Source of the DNA: Cladopsammia gracilis
Lineage: Eukaryota; Cnidaria; Anthozoa; Scleractinia; Dendrophylliidae
Assembly (NCBI GenBank): GCA_022457155.1
Contig: JAJGOT010000311.1
Coordinates: forward strand, 344,501 to 408,500
Reading direction: 5' to 3'
DNA: 64,000 nucleotides
Positions 1 to 10,500 of this stretch are shown in pieces (position 1 is the stretch's first letter; every line of letters starts with the position of its first letter). The notes beneath the pieces were generated by a model. It worked only from the letters and a program-made list of their open reading frames with translations. It made no database searches and had not been told where the DNA came from. A program made the position numbers and the translations under genes.

Positions 1-124
1 CCGGCTACATCCTTTTGCTTCGACTTCTGATTGCTGATTGTCTCCGTGTACTGTGATTGGGCGTTGATCTTGAGGCGCCGTCACACGGCAAACTAAAGAG
101 CCCCTAAAGTTAGCAAACTCAAGT

Positions 125-540
125 TGGCGTGTGTGAACCCGGGCCCGGGGGTGTGTCGCTGGGACTCTGAGACCCTTAACCTTTTCTAGACCATTTTAGC
201 TGCATTTTGGAACCCTATCCTAGACTAAACACCGAAAAATCCTACCCTATCCTAGACCTATTCCAGACTCGCTATTATCCAGAAACTCGTTCACTATCAC
301 AGTCTAAGATGCCAGGGTTCAGTAAAAATGCCGTATACTGCCCGCCGTACCGATTTTTAAATGCCACTTGCAAGTAAACCTCGTCTGGACTAAATTCATC
401 ACGCAACTGATCAGTTTCGCGGAAAATGATACCCTATTCTAGACCAAAAATCTCTGATTGCTATATCCTATCCCAGACTAAACTGCCTGAAAACCATATC
501 CTTCACAGCGGCACATACCAGGAGCCCATCTGTATAGCTC
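125..540. repeat. Interspersed repeat with CCTATCCTAGAC-type motif
   Basis: The stretch repeats variants of a short motif (accctatcctagac, accctattctagac, tcctatcccagac) at irregular spacing, with no long reading frame. The repetition is visible directly. Assignment to an interspersed repeat family is inference, and I cannot name the family. Confidence 0.5.
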
Positions 541-553
541 ATATATGGGAATA

Positions 554-584
554 CCCCCCCCCCCGGTGGGGGGGGGGGGGGGGG
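554..584. repeat. poly(C)/poly(G) hairpin tract
   Basis: Eleven C are followed by GGT and then seventeen G, so the tract can fold on itself. Length is probably unstable and error-prone in sequencing. The small reading frames across it are low-complexity artefacts. Confidence 0.8.
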
Positions 585-1237
585 TGAACGCCACATCAAC
601 AGTTGGCAAACGTGTTTACAAACTGTTGGCGACAAATAGAACTTGTTTTTATTCTTGCCAACTTTTTGGAGTTGGAAAACTTCAGTTTGTGCAACCTTGT
701 TTCACAGTGTCCTCTGTCTTCTTTCCTCGAGAAGAAAAAACCTCGAGAAGGGGGATGAGTTGTGTTGAAGTTTGTGGTATGAAAACACGAGATTGCCAAC
801 CTTATGGAGTCTGCCATCACTGATTGTCGCATGAAGGCGCCTTAATTGAAAACCACTCCGTGATAGTAATCAGAAGTATCAAGCCTCTCAGCAGTTTGAA
901 GGATGTGTAGTATTATTATACATTAGTCACTATGATCTGTCTTCTCATTGGCTAAAGCCTACAGTTAATTCTGGAAATCAGTTCGCCCAACAGAGATCCT
1001 ACAGATTATGCACTATTCTGCGAGCAGATTAGTGAATAATCTGCAGAGTGCGCGTGCAATGCCGCATGATTTCCGAGAGCAATGTCAAGTTTACGGGTGG
1101 TGAGTGCAATTGCAGCTTTGCACACAGCCAAGTAAAAACATGGCTCCTCGATTTGCTTCTTCAACCGAGCAAGAAATTGAGATATCGCTGGACGATAAAG
1201 ACTCGGAAAATACAATACGAAAACACAATACGAAATA
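585..1237. other. Non-coding stretch, nothing recognised
   Basis: Only short, unconserved frames are present on either strand, and I see no repeat structure or RNA gene here. Confidence 0.4.
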
Positions 1238-1740
1238 CGTGATAGTCAATGATCAAGTGATAGTCAATGACAGTTCGTGTTGAAACGGTGTGAAAAAGCG
1301 CGAATTTGAGTCATCAACTTCCATCGGCCATCATGCACTGTTTGCTCGGCCAATCACAACAGTGACAGACAATCCAATGAACCAATCAGAACTCGAAGCA
1401 AAAAGATCGGGTGGTGATTGTTACCTTTGCACACAACCAAGTAGGCAATATCAATGTTAAAGTTCTTGTGGGAAATAATAAACTGTGTTCCGTGCAACAG
1501 CGGGTTTGTCGTTATTTTGTTTAGAACAATGTATAATAAAACAATTATTAGATTCGGTTTTGTGATATCCGGAATAATCAAGGTCTCGGTAACCTTGATT
1601 ATTCCGGATATCACAAAAACCTCATCCAATAATTGTTTATAATTGGTGTACCTTTGTGAAGTCACATTCTAAACTGCTCAGCCCCTAATTTCGTATTGTG
1701 CAAATCCAAGCAAAAATCTGGCAGTGTGGACTGAATTGTA
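1238..1740. mobile_element. Decayed MITE cluster with a perfect 27-bp hairpin
   Basis: Pieces of the family seen intact at 1757-2038 recur here, such as the segment around 1352-1403 (ccaatgaaccaatcagaactcgaag). Inserted into it is a foldback whose arms 1558-1584 and 1592-1618 are perfect 27-bp inverted repeats around a 7-nt loop. An outer pair (aaacaattatt / aataattgttt) extends the foldback. Confidence 0.65.
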
Positions 1741-1756
1741 ATCTATATGAAGTATA

Positions 1757-2038
1757 GAGCAGTTTTCAATTGAGTGTCGTAAAACCAAAACCAAAGTAAT
1801 TACTCTGACCAATCACAGCAGTCGTAAACAATCCAATGAACCAATCAGAGCTCGAAGCAATTACATGTCGGCGGCGCCAAGCGCGGGAAAACGCGTGCGA
1901 GCAAGTCACGATTGGTTTTGGTTTTACTTCTGATTGGTCGAGAAAGTGGCGCGAGATTTTTTAGCCAATCACAAAGCGTAGCAATGCAAAACCAAAGCAA
2001 TTGTGTAATTACTTTTGACACTCAATTGAAAACTGCTC
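1757..2038. mobile_element. 282-bp MITE with TA target duplication
   Basis: Perfect 22-bp terminal inverted repeats begin GAGCAGTTTTCAATTGAG at 1757 and end at 2038, each flanked by TA (1755-1756 and 2039-2040). There is no coding capacity. TA duplication points to mobilisation by a Tc1/mariner-type transposase (inference). A second copy lies at 5416-5975. Confidence 0.85.
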
Positions 2039-2171
2039 TAACAGTAGCCATCACACTAAATGTTTTAATTTCTCGGTATTACTTGACGTTATCCATCGAT
2101 ACGTGTACAACTCATGCGCTCTGTCAAACGATCAAAACTATCATCAACAATCATTAAAATTTTGAACATAT

Positions 2172-2757
2172 TCAAAGTGAATGATAGCGCGTGATACTCA
2201 ATGATAGTTCTTGTTGAAACGGTGTGAAAAAGCGTGAATTTGAGTCATCAACTTCTCGGCCATCATGCACTGTTTGCTCGGCCAATCACAACAGTGACAG
2301 ACAATCCAATGAACCAATCAGAACTCGAAGCAAAAAGCACGTACAGTGGTCAGTGCCAAGCGCGCGGGAAAACGCGTGCGAGCATATCACGATTGGTTTT
2401 GGTTGGTTGACAAATAAGTGGCGCAAGATTTTTTAGCCAATCACAAAGTATATGCAAATCACGACATTATTTTCGACACTCAATAGCGTTCCGCCCAGAT
2501 TCTAAAAATAGAATTGGCGCGCAGCATCATGGGATTGAAATGCGTACAAACATTCAAGAACTATGCAGGTAGCTACGAAAAAACAGGTGCTACGAAGCAC
2601 TGTTCTTGGGTACAACTCGACAATTATCCACAACATGTACATGAATCGCAAAAACTGGTGTCTTTGAAATATTTGTCCGCATTTCGATCCCACAATGCAA
2701 TGCTGCCAAATATGACGTCATCTGGGCGGAACGCTATTGAAAACCACTCTCTATAAG
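2172..2757. mobile_element. Related MITE copy carrying a nested second MITE
   Basis: The internal sequence matches the 1757-2038 family (caatccaatgaaccaatcag; gcgggaaaacgcgtgcgagc). Near its right end it is interrupted at 2481-2739 by an element with perfect 20-bp inverted ends, CAATAGCGTTCCGCCCAGAT at 2481-2500 and its complement at 2720-2739. The outer MITE resumes with ttgaaaaccactc. Confidence 0.75.
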
Positions 2758-3090
2758 TTCTGGCCCTAACTGATATCTCGGCAAACGATACAAGTGCCTC
2801 TGATAATGAACCCTCTCCCCCTCCCTCTTCCCCTCCCACTTCTCCTTCCTCTCCCCCCCCCCCCCCCAAAAAAAAAAACCTTCCACCCCAAGCGTAAAGA
2901 GCATCCCAAATTAAAATGATAGAAAAATCAAATTTAATTTTGTAAAATACTGAAAAGCAAACAATAACAGAGGACGAGGATACCAAACAGCTTTCATTTA
3001 AATGGTAGCATCGTCGGATATTATCTACATATGTCAGAGTTTTCTACCTTAAATTAAATGGCATAATCAACAGTATCACTGGAAAGTAGA
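2758..3090. other. Low-complexity spacer
   Basis: It contains a pyrimidine-rich CCCT/poly-C/poly-A tract at about 2812-2880. No gene is seen. Confidence 0.4.
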
Positions 3091-3491
3091 GAGAAGTGCG
3101 AGAAGCATGAACCAAAGGCGAGTGCTTCTCGCACTTCTCGAGTGTTCTTAAAAATCCCCAAGTGCTTACAGCTATTTCAATTAACGTTGTCGGATAAAAA
3201 AGGCGAAAAGCCAAGACCGCAAGGTAGTATGGATTTTTATTCAATGGCTTTTAACCTTAACCCATACTACCTTGCGGTCTTGGCTTTGAGCTTTCATCCG
3301 ACAACGTTTATTGAAATAGCTGTATACACCTAATTCAATAAAGGTTGCTTTGGCAGTTGGTCATTGGTAATTGGGATTTGGCATTTGGCATACGGAACAC
3401 AATGCAATGCTTCGCTTGAGTGACCACCAAACAATAGCTTCCCTATGCCCAATTACCAATGACCAAAGCAACCTTTATTGAATTAGGTATA
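3091..3491. mobile_element. Three adjacent foldback elements
   Basis: Three inverted repeats follow one another. The arms are 3091-3107 with 3122-3138 (gagaagtgcgagaagca). Next is about 3168-3328, whose outer arms share acagctatttcaatt and whose inner arms share aagccaagaccgcaaggtag. The third is about 3325-3491, with arms sharing taattcaataaaggttgctt. The middle one has a relative in the MORC2 intron at about 41,514-41,739. All are non-coding. Confidence 0.75.
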
Positions 3492-3608
3492 TAACTCAAC
3501 AATGCACGAGGAACAGGTTTTTTTTTATTTCTTTTATAAAATAAAAACGGTTATAATGAACCTTACGTCACGCGCAAGCTTTATCGAGTTATAATGAACT
3601 CGGTTTAA

Positions 3609-4688
3609 CCAATCATTAACACAGCCATAGAGAACAACCATCTCCCTCCATCAGCTACCAATCTTATTGTCGAACATCCACGCACCTCAAAATTTTACTT
3701 GTTACCAAAGACATGGACTGTATCCACTGACAAGCTTCCTTTCCTTGATATCTACATGAAGCCTCGGGATAATTGCATATCCACTTCTGTCTATTACAAA
3801 GACACAGATAGTCACTCCTACCTCAACTTCAGCTCATCCCATCCATCCAGTTGCAAGTCATCCATACCTTATAGTCAGTTTCTTAGACTGCGCAAGATCT
3901 GCAGTGAAAACGATGACTTTGACATCGAAGCAACAAAAATGGAGACCTTTTTCACAGCACGTGGTTATCCGAATGACCTGATAAGAAGAGGGAGAGAACG
4001 AGCATCGACCAGATCGAGAGCTGAAATTCTTGAGAATAGCACTGGGAACATCGCCGCTAATGACAGGGTACCATTCGTCACCACCTTCCACCCCATGAAC
4101 CTGGACGCCTGTAAAATAATTTCAAGGAACTTCGGGATCCTTCACGATGACAGCACGACCACCGATATTTTCAGAAAACCACCACTGAAGGCTTTCAGGC
4201 GTGCCAAGAATCTGAAGGACCTGTTAGTCAGAAGCAGCCTACCGCGGGACCTTCCTCACCAACCAACAGGTACTTTCCCTTGCAACAGGACCGTTTGCCG
4301 TACATGTCCCCATGTTAATTCATCTACTACAATTACAACACCCAAAGGGCATGTCAATATCACAGGGCACTTTACCTGCATCACGGACAACGTGGTTTAC
4401 TGTTTAACATGCGACAAATGTCCCTTAACTGTTTACATTGGAGAGACTGGACGCAGGTTGGCTGACCGTTTCAGAGAACACCGCAGGGATGTAATCAACG
4501 GCAGAAATGACCTTCCCGTACCTGCGCATTTTAACCAACCGAATCACTCACTGCAGGATTTGAAAGTCGCTGTACTGAAAGCGGGCCTGGCCAACCAAGA
4601 ATATCGCAAGGAACAGGAAATGCGTTTCATTTTTAGGCAAGGAACCATGGCCCCGAGTGGTCTGAATCAAGACTTTAGTTTTACGTGA
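3609..4688 (+). pseudogene. Penelope-like RT/GIY-YIG protein, RT core deleted
   Basis: The open frame reads through to the stop at 4688. Near its start FYLLPK, typical of the beginning of a Penelope reverse transcriptase, is followed directly by TDKLPFLDIY, which normally lies after the RT core. The catalytic RT motifs are therefore absent. The C-terminal part keeps a Cys-rich linker (CNRTVCRTCPH; CLTCDKC) and a GIY-YIG nuclease: VYIGETGRR with the RFREHRR arginine motif, then a downstream Glu (KEQEMRFI) and Asn (SGLNQ). No in-frame ATG opens the frame. It is a remnant of a mobile element and not a host gene. Confidence 0.8.
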
Positions 4689-4802
4689 ATTTACTTTTTT
4701 GCCCACTCGCGCGCCAGCGCGCGCTGCCACGTGAGTGATCATGTAATTGGACACGTGTGCTAAATTAACGAACTTTTCAACGGTTTTTTTTTAATACTTT
4801 TG

Positions 4803-4840
4803 TACCCTGAAGAAGGCAGCATTGCCGAAACGTCGGGAAA
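4803..4840 (+). ncRNA. Hammerhead-ribozyme-like core of the Penelope element
   Basis: CTGAAGA at 4807-4813 fits the conserved CUGANGA box. It is followed by a GGC-agcatt-GCC stem II, then GAAAC and GTC. Penelope-like elements are known to carry minimal hammerheads in their terminal regions. Stem III would be very short and stem I is weak here, so self-cleavage by a monomer is doubtful. Confidence 0.45.
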
Positions 4841-4889
4841 AATCATTCTACAAACAGCGTCAAATTTGACACATTTTTTTCATTTAACC

Positions 4890-5410
4890 AATCATAGCGC
4901 GCGCATTTCCTTGAGCATTTTATAAATGGAAATATTGTGAACAAAGAATCTTATTCCCAGGAGGTTTGGTACAACAATACGTTGGCCGAATTTATCTATT
5001 ACACGACTCAACGATTTTTTTCTGGATTTGGTCTGTGCATCAGGAGTTATCGTTGACACCAGAAATTCACGACTGTTTTCTATGCTCTGTGTTTGCGTTA
5101 ATTTTCCAATCATTTCTTTCCCCGAGGTCTGTTGAGTCACATGATGCTTCAGCAAATTCCCAGGGGGGGCGTTCACGAGCAGCCGAAACCAGAGAAGCTT
5201 CGTGCTCTTTCTGTACAGGCCAATCCGCTTGCCTCCAGTACGTGACAAAGTAAGCAGCAAGACCTTTATTTCAGTGACTCGTTTTAGTGTTAAACAAAAA
5301 AAACTGAAGACTGTTTTAATATGAAGTTATAGTATAGAAAAGTGACCGTTGAAGTTAAAATCAAATGTGGTCTTAATATTACAAGAGTAGGTGATGTATC
5401 CATGAATAAT
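4890..5410. other. Spacer, nothing recognised
   Basis: Overlapping frames of about 95 and 122 codons occur on opposite strands without recognisable domains. I see no support for a gene. Confidence 0.35.
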
Positions 5411-5415
5411 AAATA

Positions 5416-5975
5416 GAGCAGCTTTCAACTGAGTGCCCTAAAACCAAAGTTATTACTCTGGTAAATCACAACAGACGCTGACAATCCAATGAACCAATCT
5501 GAGGTTAAAAAAAAAGGTAAAGTCGCACTCGGGCCACGATGGCCCACACGGCCGGAGCTCAACCCGGTTTCCGTAGCATGAAGCAACTAGGAATATTGCT
5601 ACTCCCCCCTGGATGGGATGCTAGTCCATCGCAGGGTTACCCCCAGCATTTTGTCGCCGGTACCCATTTATACACCTGGGTGGAGAGAGACAGTGTGGAG
5701 TAAGGAAACAACACGACGGCAGAGACCAGGCTCGAACCACCGACCTTCAGGTTGAAAGTCCGACGCGCTAACCACTAGACCACCGTGCCGCCCACAACCA
5801 ATCAGAACTTGAAGCATATACACGTAGCCGGCGCCAAGCGCGGGAAACCGCGTGCGAGTATATTACGATTGGTTTTAGTTTTACTTCTGATTGGTTGAGA
5901 AAGTGGCGCGAGGTTTTTATCAGCCAATCACCAAGTGATGCATTGCTAAACCAAAGCACTCACTGAAAATTGCTC
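5416..5975. mobile_element. MITE copy split by a SINE
   Basis: The same family as 1757-2038: the left end GAGCAGCTTTCAACTGAGTG follows TA at 5414-5415, and the right end at 5975 is followed by TA at 5976-5977. The SINE at 5515-5792 interrupts it. Remnants of the MITE sequence (aaccaatctga / aaccaatcaga) flank the SINE as its target duplication. Confidence 0.8.
5515..5792 (-). mobile_element. tRNA-derived SINE
   Basis: Read on the minus strand, the 5' end starts as a tRNA-like sequence. It has an A-box-like GGTGGTCTAGTGGTTAGCGC and a B-box-like GGTTCGAGCC about 30 nt later. A non-tRNA body follows, ending near GACTTTACC. The same unit occurs at 43,076-43,366 and, decayed, at about 27,361-27,545. 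It inserted into an existing MITE. Confidence 0.85.
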
Positions 5976-6342
5976 TATCCGGGGCGATTATTTTCTATTC
6001 TCCATACAGGAGATTACTAATGGAGGTTTTGGAGAGTGAGGATATCTATGTTGATGTCGAATTTCTTTGTACCAGTCTTCGTAATTTTAAAACACTTAAT
6101 TGACTTTAAACTGCATTTTATTACCCTTCTCCTTATATTTATTATATATATATTCATATTTATTTTTATTTCTATTATTAATTGATTTATTTGTTGTTAC
6201 AGTAACTACCCATAAATTATCCATTCCTTATTTTCGTATTTATTATTATCTGTCAATTATTTTATAGTGAGCTCCTGTAATTGTTTAGTGTGCAGCAACC
6301 CGCCACGATTAACACTTTATTTATTTGCGGGTTGCCAATTAA

Positions 6343-6480
6343 CAATTATTGGATGAGGTTGAGCACGATAGCGATAATTATCAAGGCCAAAGTTTGTGTT
6401 ATCTGCCGAAGCCGAGGGCAGTGAGGCGGATAACACAAACTGAGGCCTTGATAATTATCGCTATCATGCGAAAACCGTGT
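6343..6480. mobile_element. Foldback element
   Basis: The arms gatagcgataattatcaagg (from 6367) and its complement (6444-6465) enclose a second matched pair (agtttgtgttatc at 6391-6403; gataacacaaact at 6429-6441). The flank caattattggatgagg resembles the flank of the hairpin at 1558-1618, so the two probably belong to one family. Confidence 0.75.
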
Positions 6481-6889
6481 TTTATTATGCATATTCCTGA
6501 GCTGCACTTGTAAAGACAAGAGCGCGCACAAAAAAGTGATCAATGCACAGCAGTCAACTTGTAAGTAAACAACTTACGTCACTTCTGCATGCATAAAACT
6601 ATTGTCTGTAGGTATGACGTAACAGAAACAGCAGGCAATAATTAGCTGCGTGCTTATAGCCAATCAAAATCGAGCTAGTGACACCAATGTATAATAATAG
6701 ATATTCTTTAAATCATACTTATAGAAGGAAGAGATGTAATAAGAATTAACCAAAGGAACCGTACTACCGTAGCTAACTTTTAAATTGTAAGCCAGTGTTC
6801 ATCGGCAATACGCCTCAAGGAGCACTATTTCACTTTCACAGTTTCGTCTTGACGAAAAAATCATACTCCGGCATGCATACAAGGAACCT

Positions 6890-7520
6890 ACACAACATTT
6901 ACGAGCCATTTAAAAAACGTATATTACAAAACACGACGTGTTATTACAGTTCATGACAGCTCGAATTATGACAAATTGCGACGACGTGCTATTACGGTTT
7001 GGGTTATTACAAAATGAGACAAACTGAATGAAGCGAAATGAAGCGAAAATTGTTATTGCAATTTACGACATATCTTACAAAACGCAAAAAATATATTTAC
7101 AATTCACGACAATGCAAACGACCATCTCAAAAGGAACAGACCATTAAAAGTTACGAGTAGGATGATATTAAATCGGTGTTCATCACCCTTATGATGTTTC
7201 GTTAGGCTCAGGAAAACTAAATAGCACGAAGTACGGTGAGTTATGATGGCTGCGGTGGTTGCAAGGTTTTTAACGGAATGAATGGTACTAAAATAACTGA
7301 ATTAGCCACCTAACATGTTATTACAAAACACAATTTAATACAATACATTGCCGTGAAAAAATACGTTAATGTCTTATTACATGCAATTTACGACAGCATG
7401 GATTATTAGAAATCAGTTGCGACAACGTATTATTACAATTTGCGGTAGGTGCGTTATTACAAAATGTGACAAGCGTGTTTATAATTTACGACATGCATGA
7501 TAAAATGCAAAAAACGTTTT
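6890..7520. repeat. Degenerate tandem region rich in gttattaca / acgaca motifs
   Basis: Variants of gttattacaa...tgacaa and atttacgaca recur at irregular spacing of several tens of bases. The repetition is visible by eye but too diverged for me to set a unit length. No gene is present. Confidence 0.5.
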
Positions 7521-10500
7521 TGCTACGTAGCACTTAAATTAAATGATAATAATGAAAATTGTTTGTCCTGGTGCTGATGTTTGTGTTCTCTGAGACAAAC
7601 GTTTTTGCTCATGATAAAACAACAATTTATTCTTTGTACTACAATACAAGAGTTGGGTGGTTTGGTTTGCCCTGCAAATAGCTGGAAAGCTAATTGTGGC
7701 GGGGCAAAACAAGTACATTAATAACACAAATTATCTAATAAGATCAAAAACCTTATACTATTACAAAGCCTTGCAGATTGCACTAAAAATAAATGAAACA
7801 CAGAAGTTCAGTGGTCTAATTAACACAGCGCTTACCGACGTACAATGCGTTAAGACAAGGAGTCTGACTATAGCAAGTGTATCTATGTACCTACTTTATT
7901 AATAAAATACGACGTTATTAGAATCCATGGCGGTACAGCCGTTAATTTTTGGAACGAGTAGAAAGTTCCGTAAGGGGTCGGAGGGGGGTATATTCTGCGG
8001 TATTCGACATGCTTTTAGAAAGTAGTGACGGATATCTATATAAAATTTTGGAGTGCGATAAACAGAGAGTCGAAGAGAAGAACCGTTGCAAGTTTAAAGT
8101 AATGGAAAAAGAATACTTAGTGGGCCAAGACATTGAACTACCACTGTTAGACAAAAACTGCTTTTCTAAACCTGCCAACTCGAACGACGTTTTCAATTGG
8201 ACAAAAATGCGTCACGTGACGCGCCTAAGTAACAAACTATAACAAAGTAACAAACTATATAACTCCAAAAGGAAATATAACAGCTTGAACACTCAACTTG
8301 AACGTTGAGTCGTGCAATTTTTGATCGTAGCGATTCTACGAGAGGTTAAAACGTTTCATTTCAGTATCGATTGCCGAAAGATAATTACATGTTGCCATAG
8401 ATGTCTGCAAAACTGTATAGTTGGTTCGAGACATGTACGCAAATTGAGCTATCGTATGTTTACATGGGACCAGTTTACGACGTGATTGCAATTTGACTTG
8501 GTTCCCGATGGAAGATGAAGTGCTGCGAGCAGATACCAACGAAGCGTCGTATTTCTCAATCGATAAAAAATATTTGGACTAGGTTACATAACAGTGCCCA
8601 AAATATATTGTAGAAAACAGAAGAATAACATCTATTTAACGTATACACTGGCGTCAATGTCCTCAGTCTTGGGCATTAGGAGATGTCAGTAATAAACTAA
8701 CGTATGAAGCATTGAGAGTCCTTGTAGGCATTAGTGGGCCGAATAAACAAACGTATATAAACAACCCTTCATTGAATGTCCTTTAATGTACACTATATGA
8801 GGACATATGACTACATGCAACGATTCAGGAGTATAACTAACTCATTCATATAGCCTTTCATGTTCTTCAGTACATGTATATGTGGAATAAACGGGCATAA
8901 CAAACTAGTGGGTCGTTTGGCACATTGGCCACCGAGCACATTCACGGTTCAGTTCAGCCGGTTTGTTTGTCACAGATCAGAGTGCATCGGCTCAACTCAT
9001 GATTCGGTCTGTAGGTCGCTTTTTCTGGTAGTTTCTTGGTGTTGCGGATGGTGTGATCACCAAATGACGTAAAACAAAAGATTAAATAGACACTGAACAA
9101 TACCCACACCACAACACATTAGCGAAGTAAATCAATAGGAAAAATTTTGACCAAATCCAGAAACTCCCGAGAAGCGCCGTCGCGTCAAAAAGCAAGAGGA
9201 ATGAAACGGGTTTGAGCCAGCGTTACAATGGTCATCTGTGCTGTTGAACAGCATGAAAGCGAGACAAAAGGATCTAATAACACACAAAAGCGAGTTAAAG
9301 TGTTATCCATAAAATAAAAAATGCTGCTGCAAATTTTTTGAAAAATTTACTTCAAAATAGGTGTGCTGCTCGCGAAATAAGCGGTCTCTTAATAACGCAA
9401 ATAATTATTTCAGGGTAAGCGACAGCCACTTTTGGTCCCAACTAGAGATTATTTTTTCACTTGAAATGAGAAACGTTTAAAGTTTATCTTTGAAACCAAC
9501 GTAATTAGCCCCAGGAAGCAACGTTTTCTATAAGCACAAGGTACATAACACGCCGATTTACTGTCAATATGGGACTTACGATTAAGCGCACAGCGTGAAC
9601 GGAACAAAGACAATAACAGACGGTTTGAACAGAGGATATTTATGTAAATGACAGAAATATAAAGCAGTTATTATTCGATTTAAATTTTAAATTTCACTTT
9701 TTGTTCACTTAAAATGAAATTTAGTCAAAAACTGTAAAACAAAATTAAGAAAAAAGGAAAAAAATAGGATGCATCGTTATTTTACTTAAAACTCACAATT
9801 TAAACGGTTTACATAACGTTGTCGTTTTCGTATCGCACAGTGCGTCAAATTCTAATTCATTAGCCCCGTTATGCCATAAACCAACAGGTGAAAACACCTT
9901 GAGTAGCGGACTTGCGTCAGAGCATGTTAAATAGCGATTATTGCAGGAAAAGACCGCCAAGCGGAACCCAATAGTCTGTTTGCAAATAGAAAGAACCCAG
10001 CAAAGAGGTGTGGCGAACCAATCAGGCAGCGACATCTCAACGCTATGACGCAAACACTCCTTATAAGGTAAATTGAAAAAGTGACAGCTGGTTTTACAAA
10101 AAAATTAGCGAAGGCCTTGTTTGTTGCGCCAACAGGTGATGTTTAAAGGACAGCAACTATAGTCGTATTTCACAATGCTGTACGCTCGAAAATAAAGAAA
10201 ATTTGTATAAAGGAAAATCGAAATATAGCGTTTCTTTACTATTTTCTGGTTTAGACGGTTGAATTAATATTCTTGTCGTTTATTACCATTTCTGCAATGA
10301 AGACTAACCTAATTTTTTTACCGTCACCCAATTTTCTTATATAGAGTAAACGGCATTCTTATTAATGGTTCAAATTACCAACGCTGTTTTCTTTACTTGT
10401 CGTTGAACAAAAAGGCTCTTTTTTTCAACTTTAGATCGGGACACTGACATTTATCAGCAAATACACTTTACAATACCGAACAACACTCTTACCTTTATTC

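Larger units (their letters stand above)
3604..4880 (+). mobile_element. Penelope-like retroelement, internally deleted
   Basis: The fragment has a short piece of reverse-transcriptase N-terminal coding, the C-terminal linker and GIY-YIG endonuclease of a Penelope-like element, and a 3' tail with a hammerhead-like motif. The reverse transcriptase core is missing, so it cannot be autonomous. The boundaries are approximate because I could not identify a target duplication. Confidence 0.8.

Noticed and set aside
545..832. Overlapping small frames around the poly(C)/poly(G) tract
   Set aside because: Driven by homopolymers and without any recognised motif.
3699..4688. Intact host gene with a GIY-YIG domain
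   Set aside because: The protein matches the tail of Penelope-like retroelements, has no ATG at its start and has lost the RT core.
5515..5792. tRNA gene on the minus strand
   Set aside because: It has tRNA-like promoter boxes but cannot form a full cloverleaf as written, has a long non-tRNA body and occurs in several copies, so it is a SINE.
7949..8242. 97-codon plus-strand frame
   Set aside because: No recognisable domain, no splice context and overlapped by an 84-codon frame on the other strand; not enough to call a gene.
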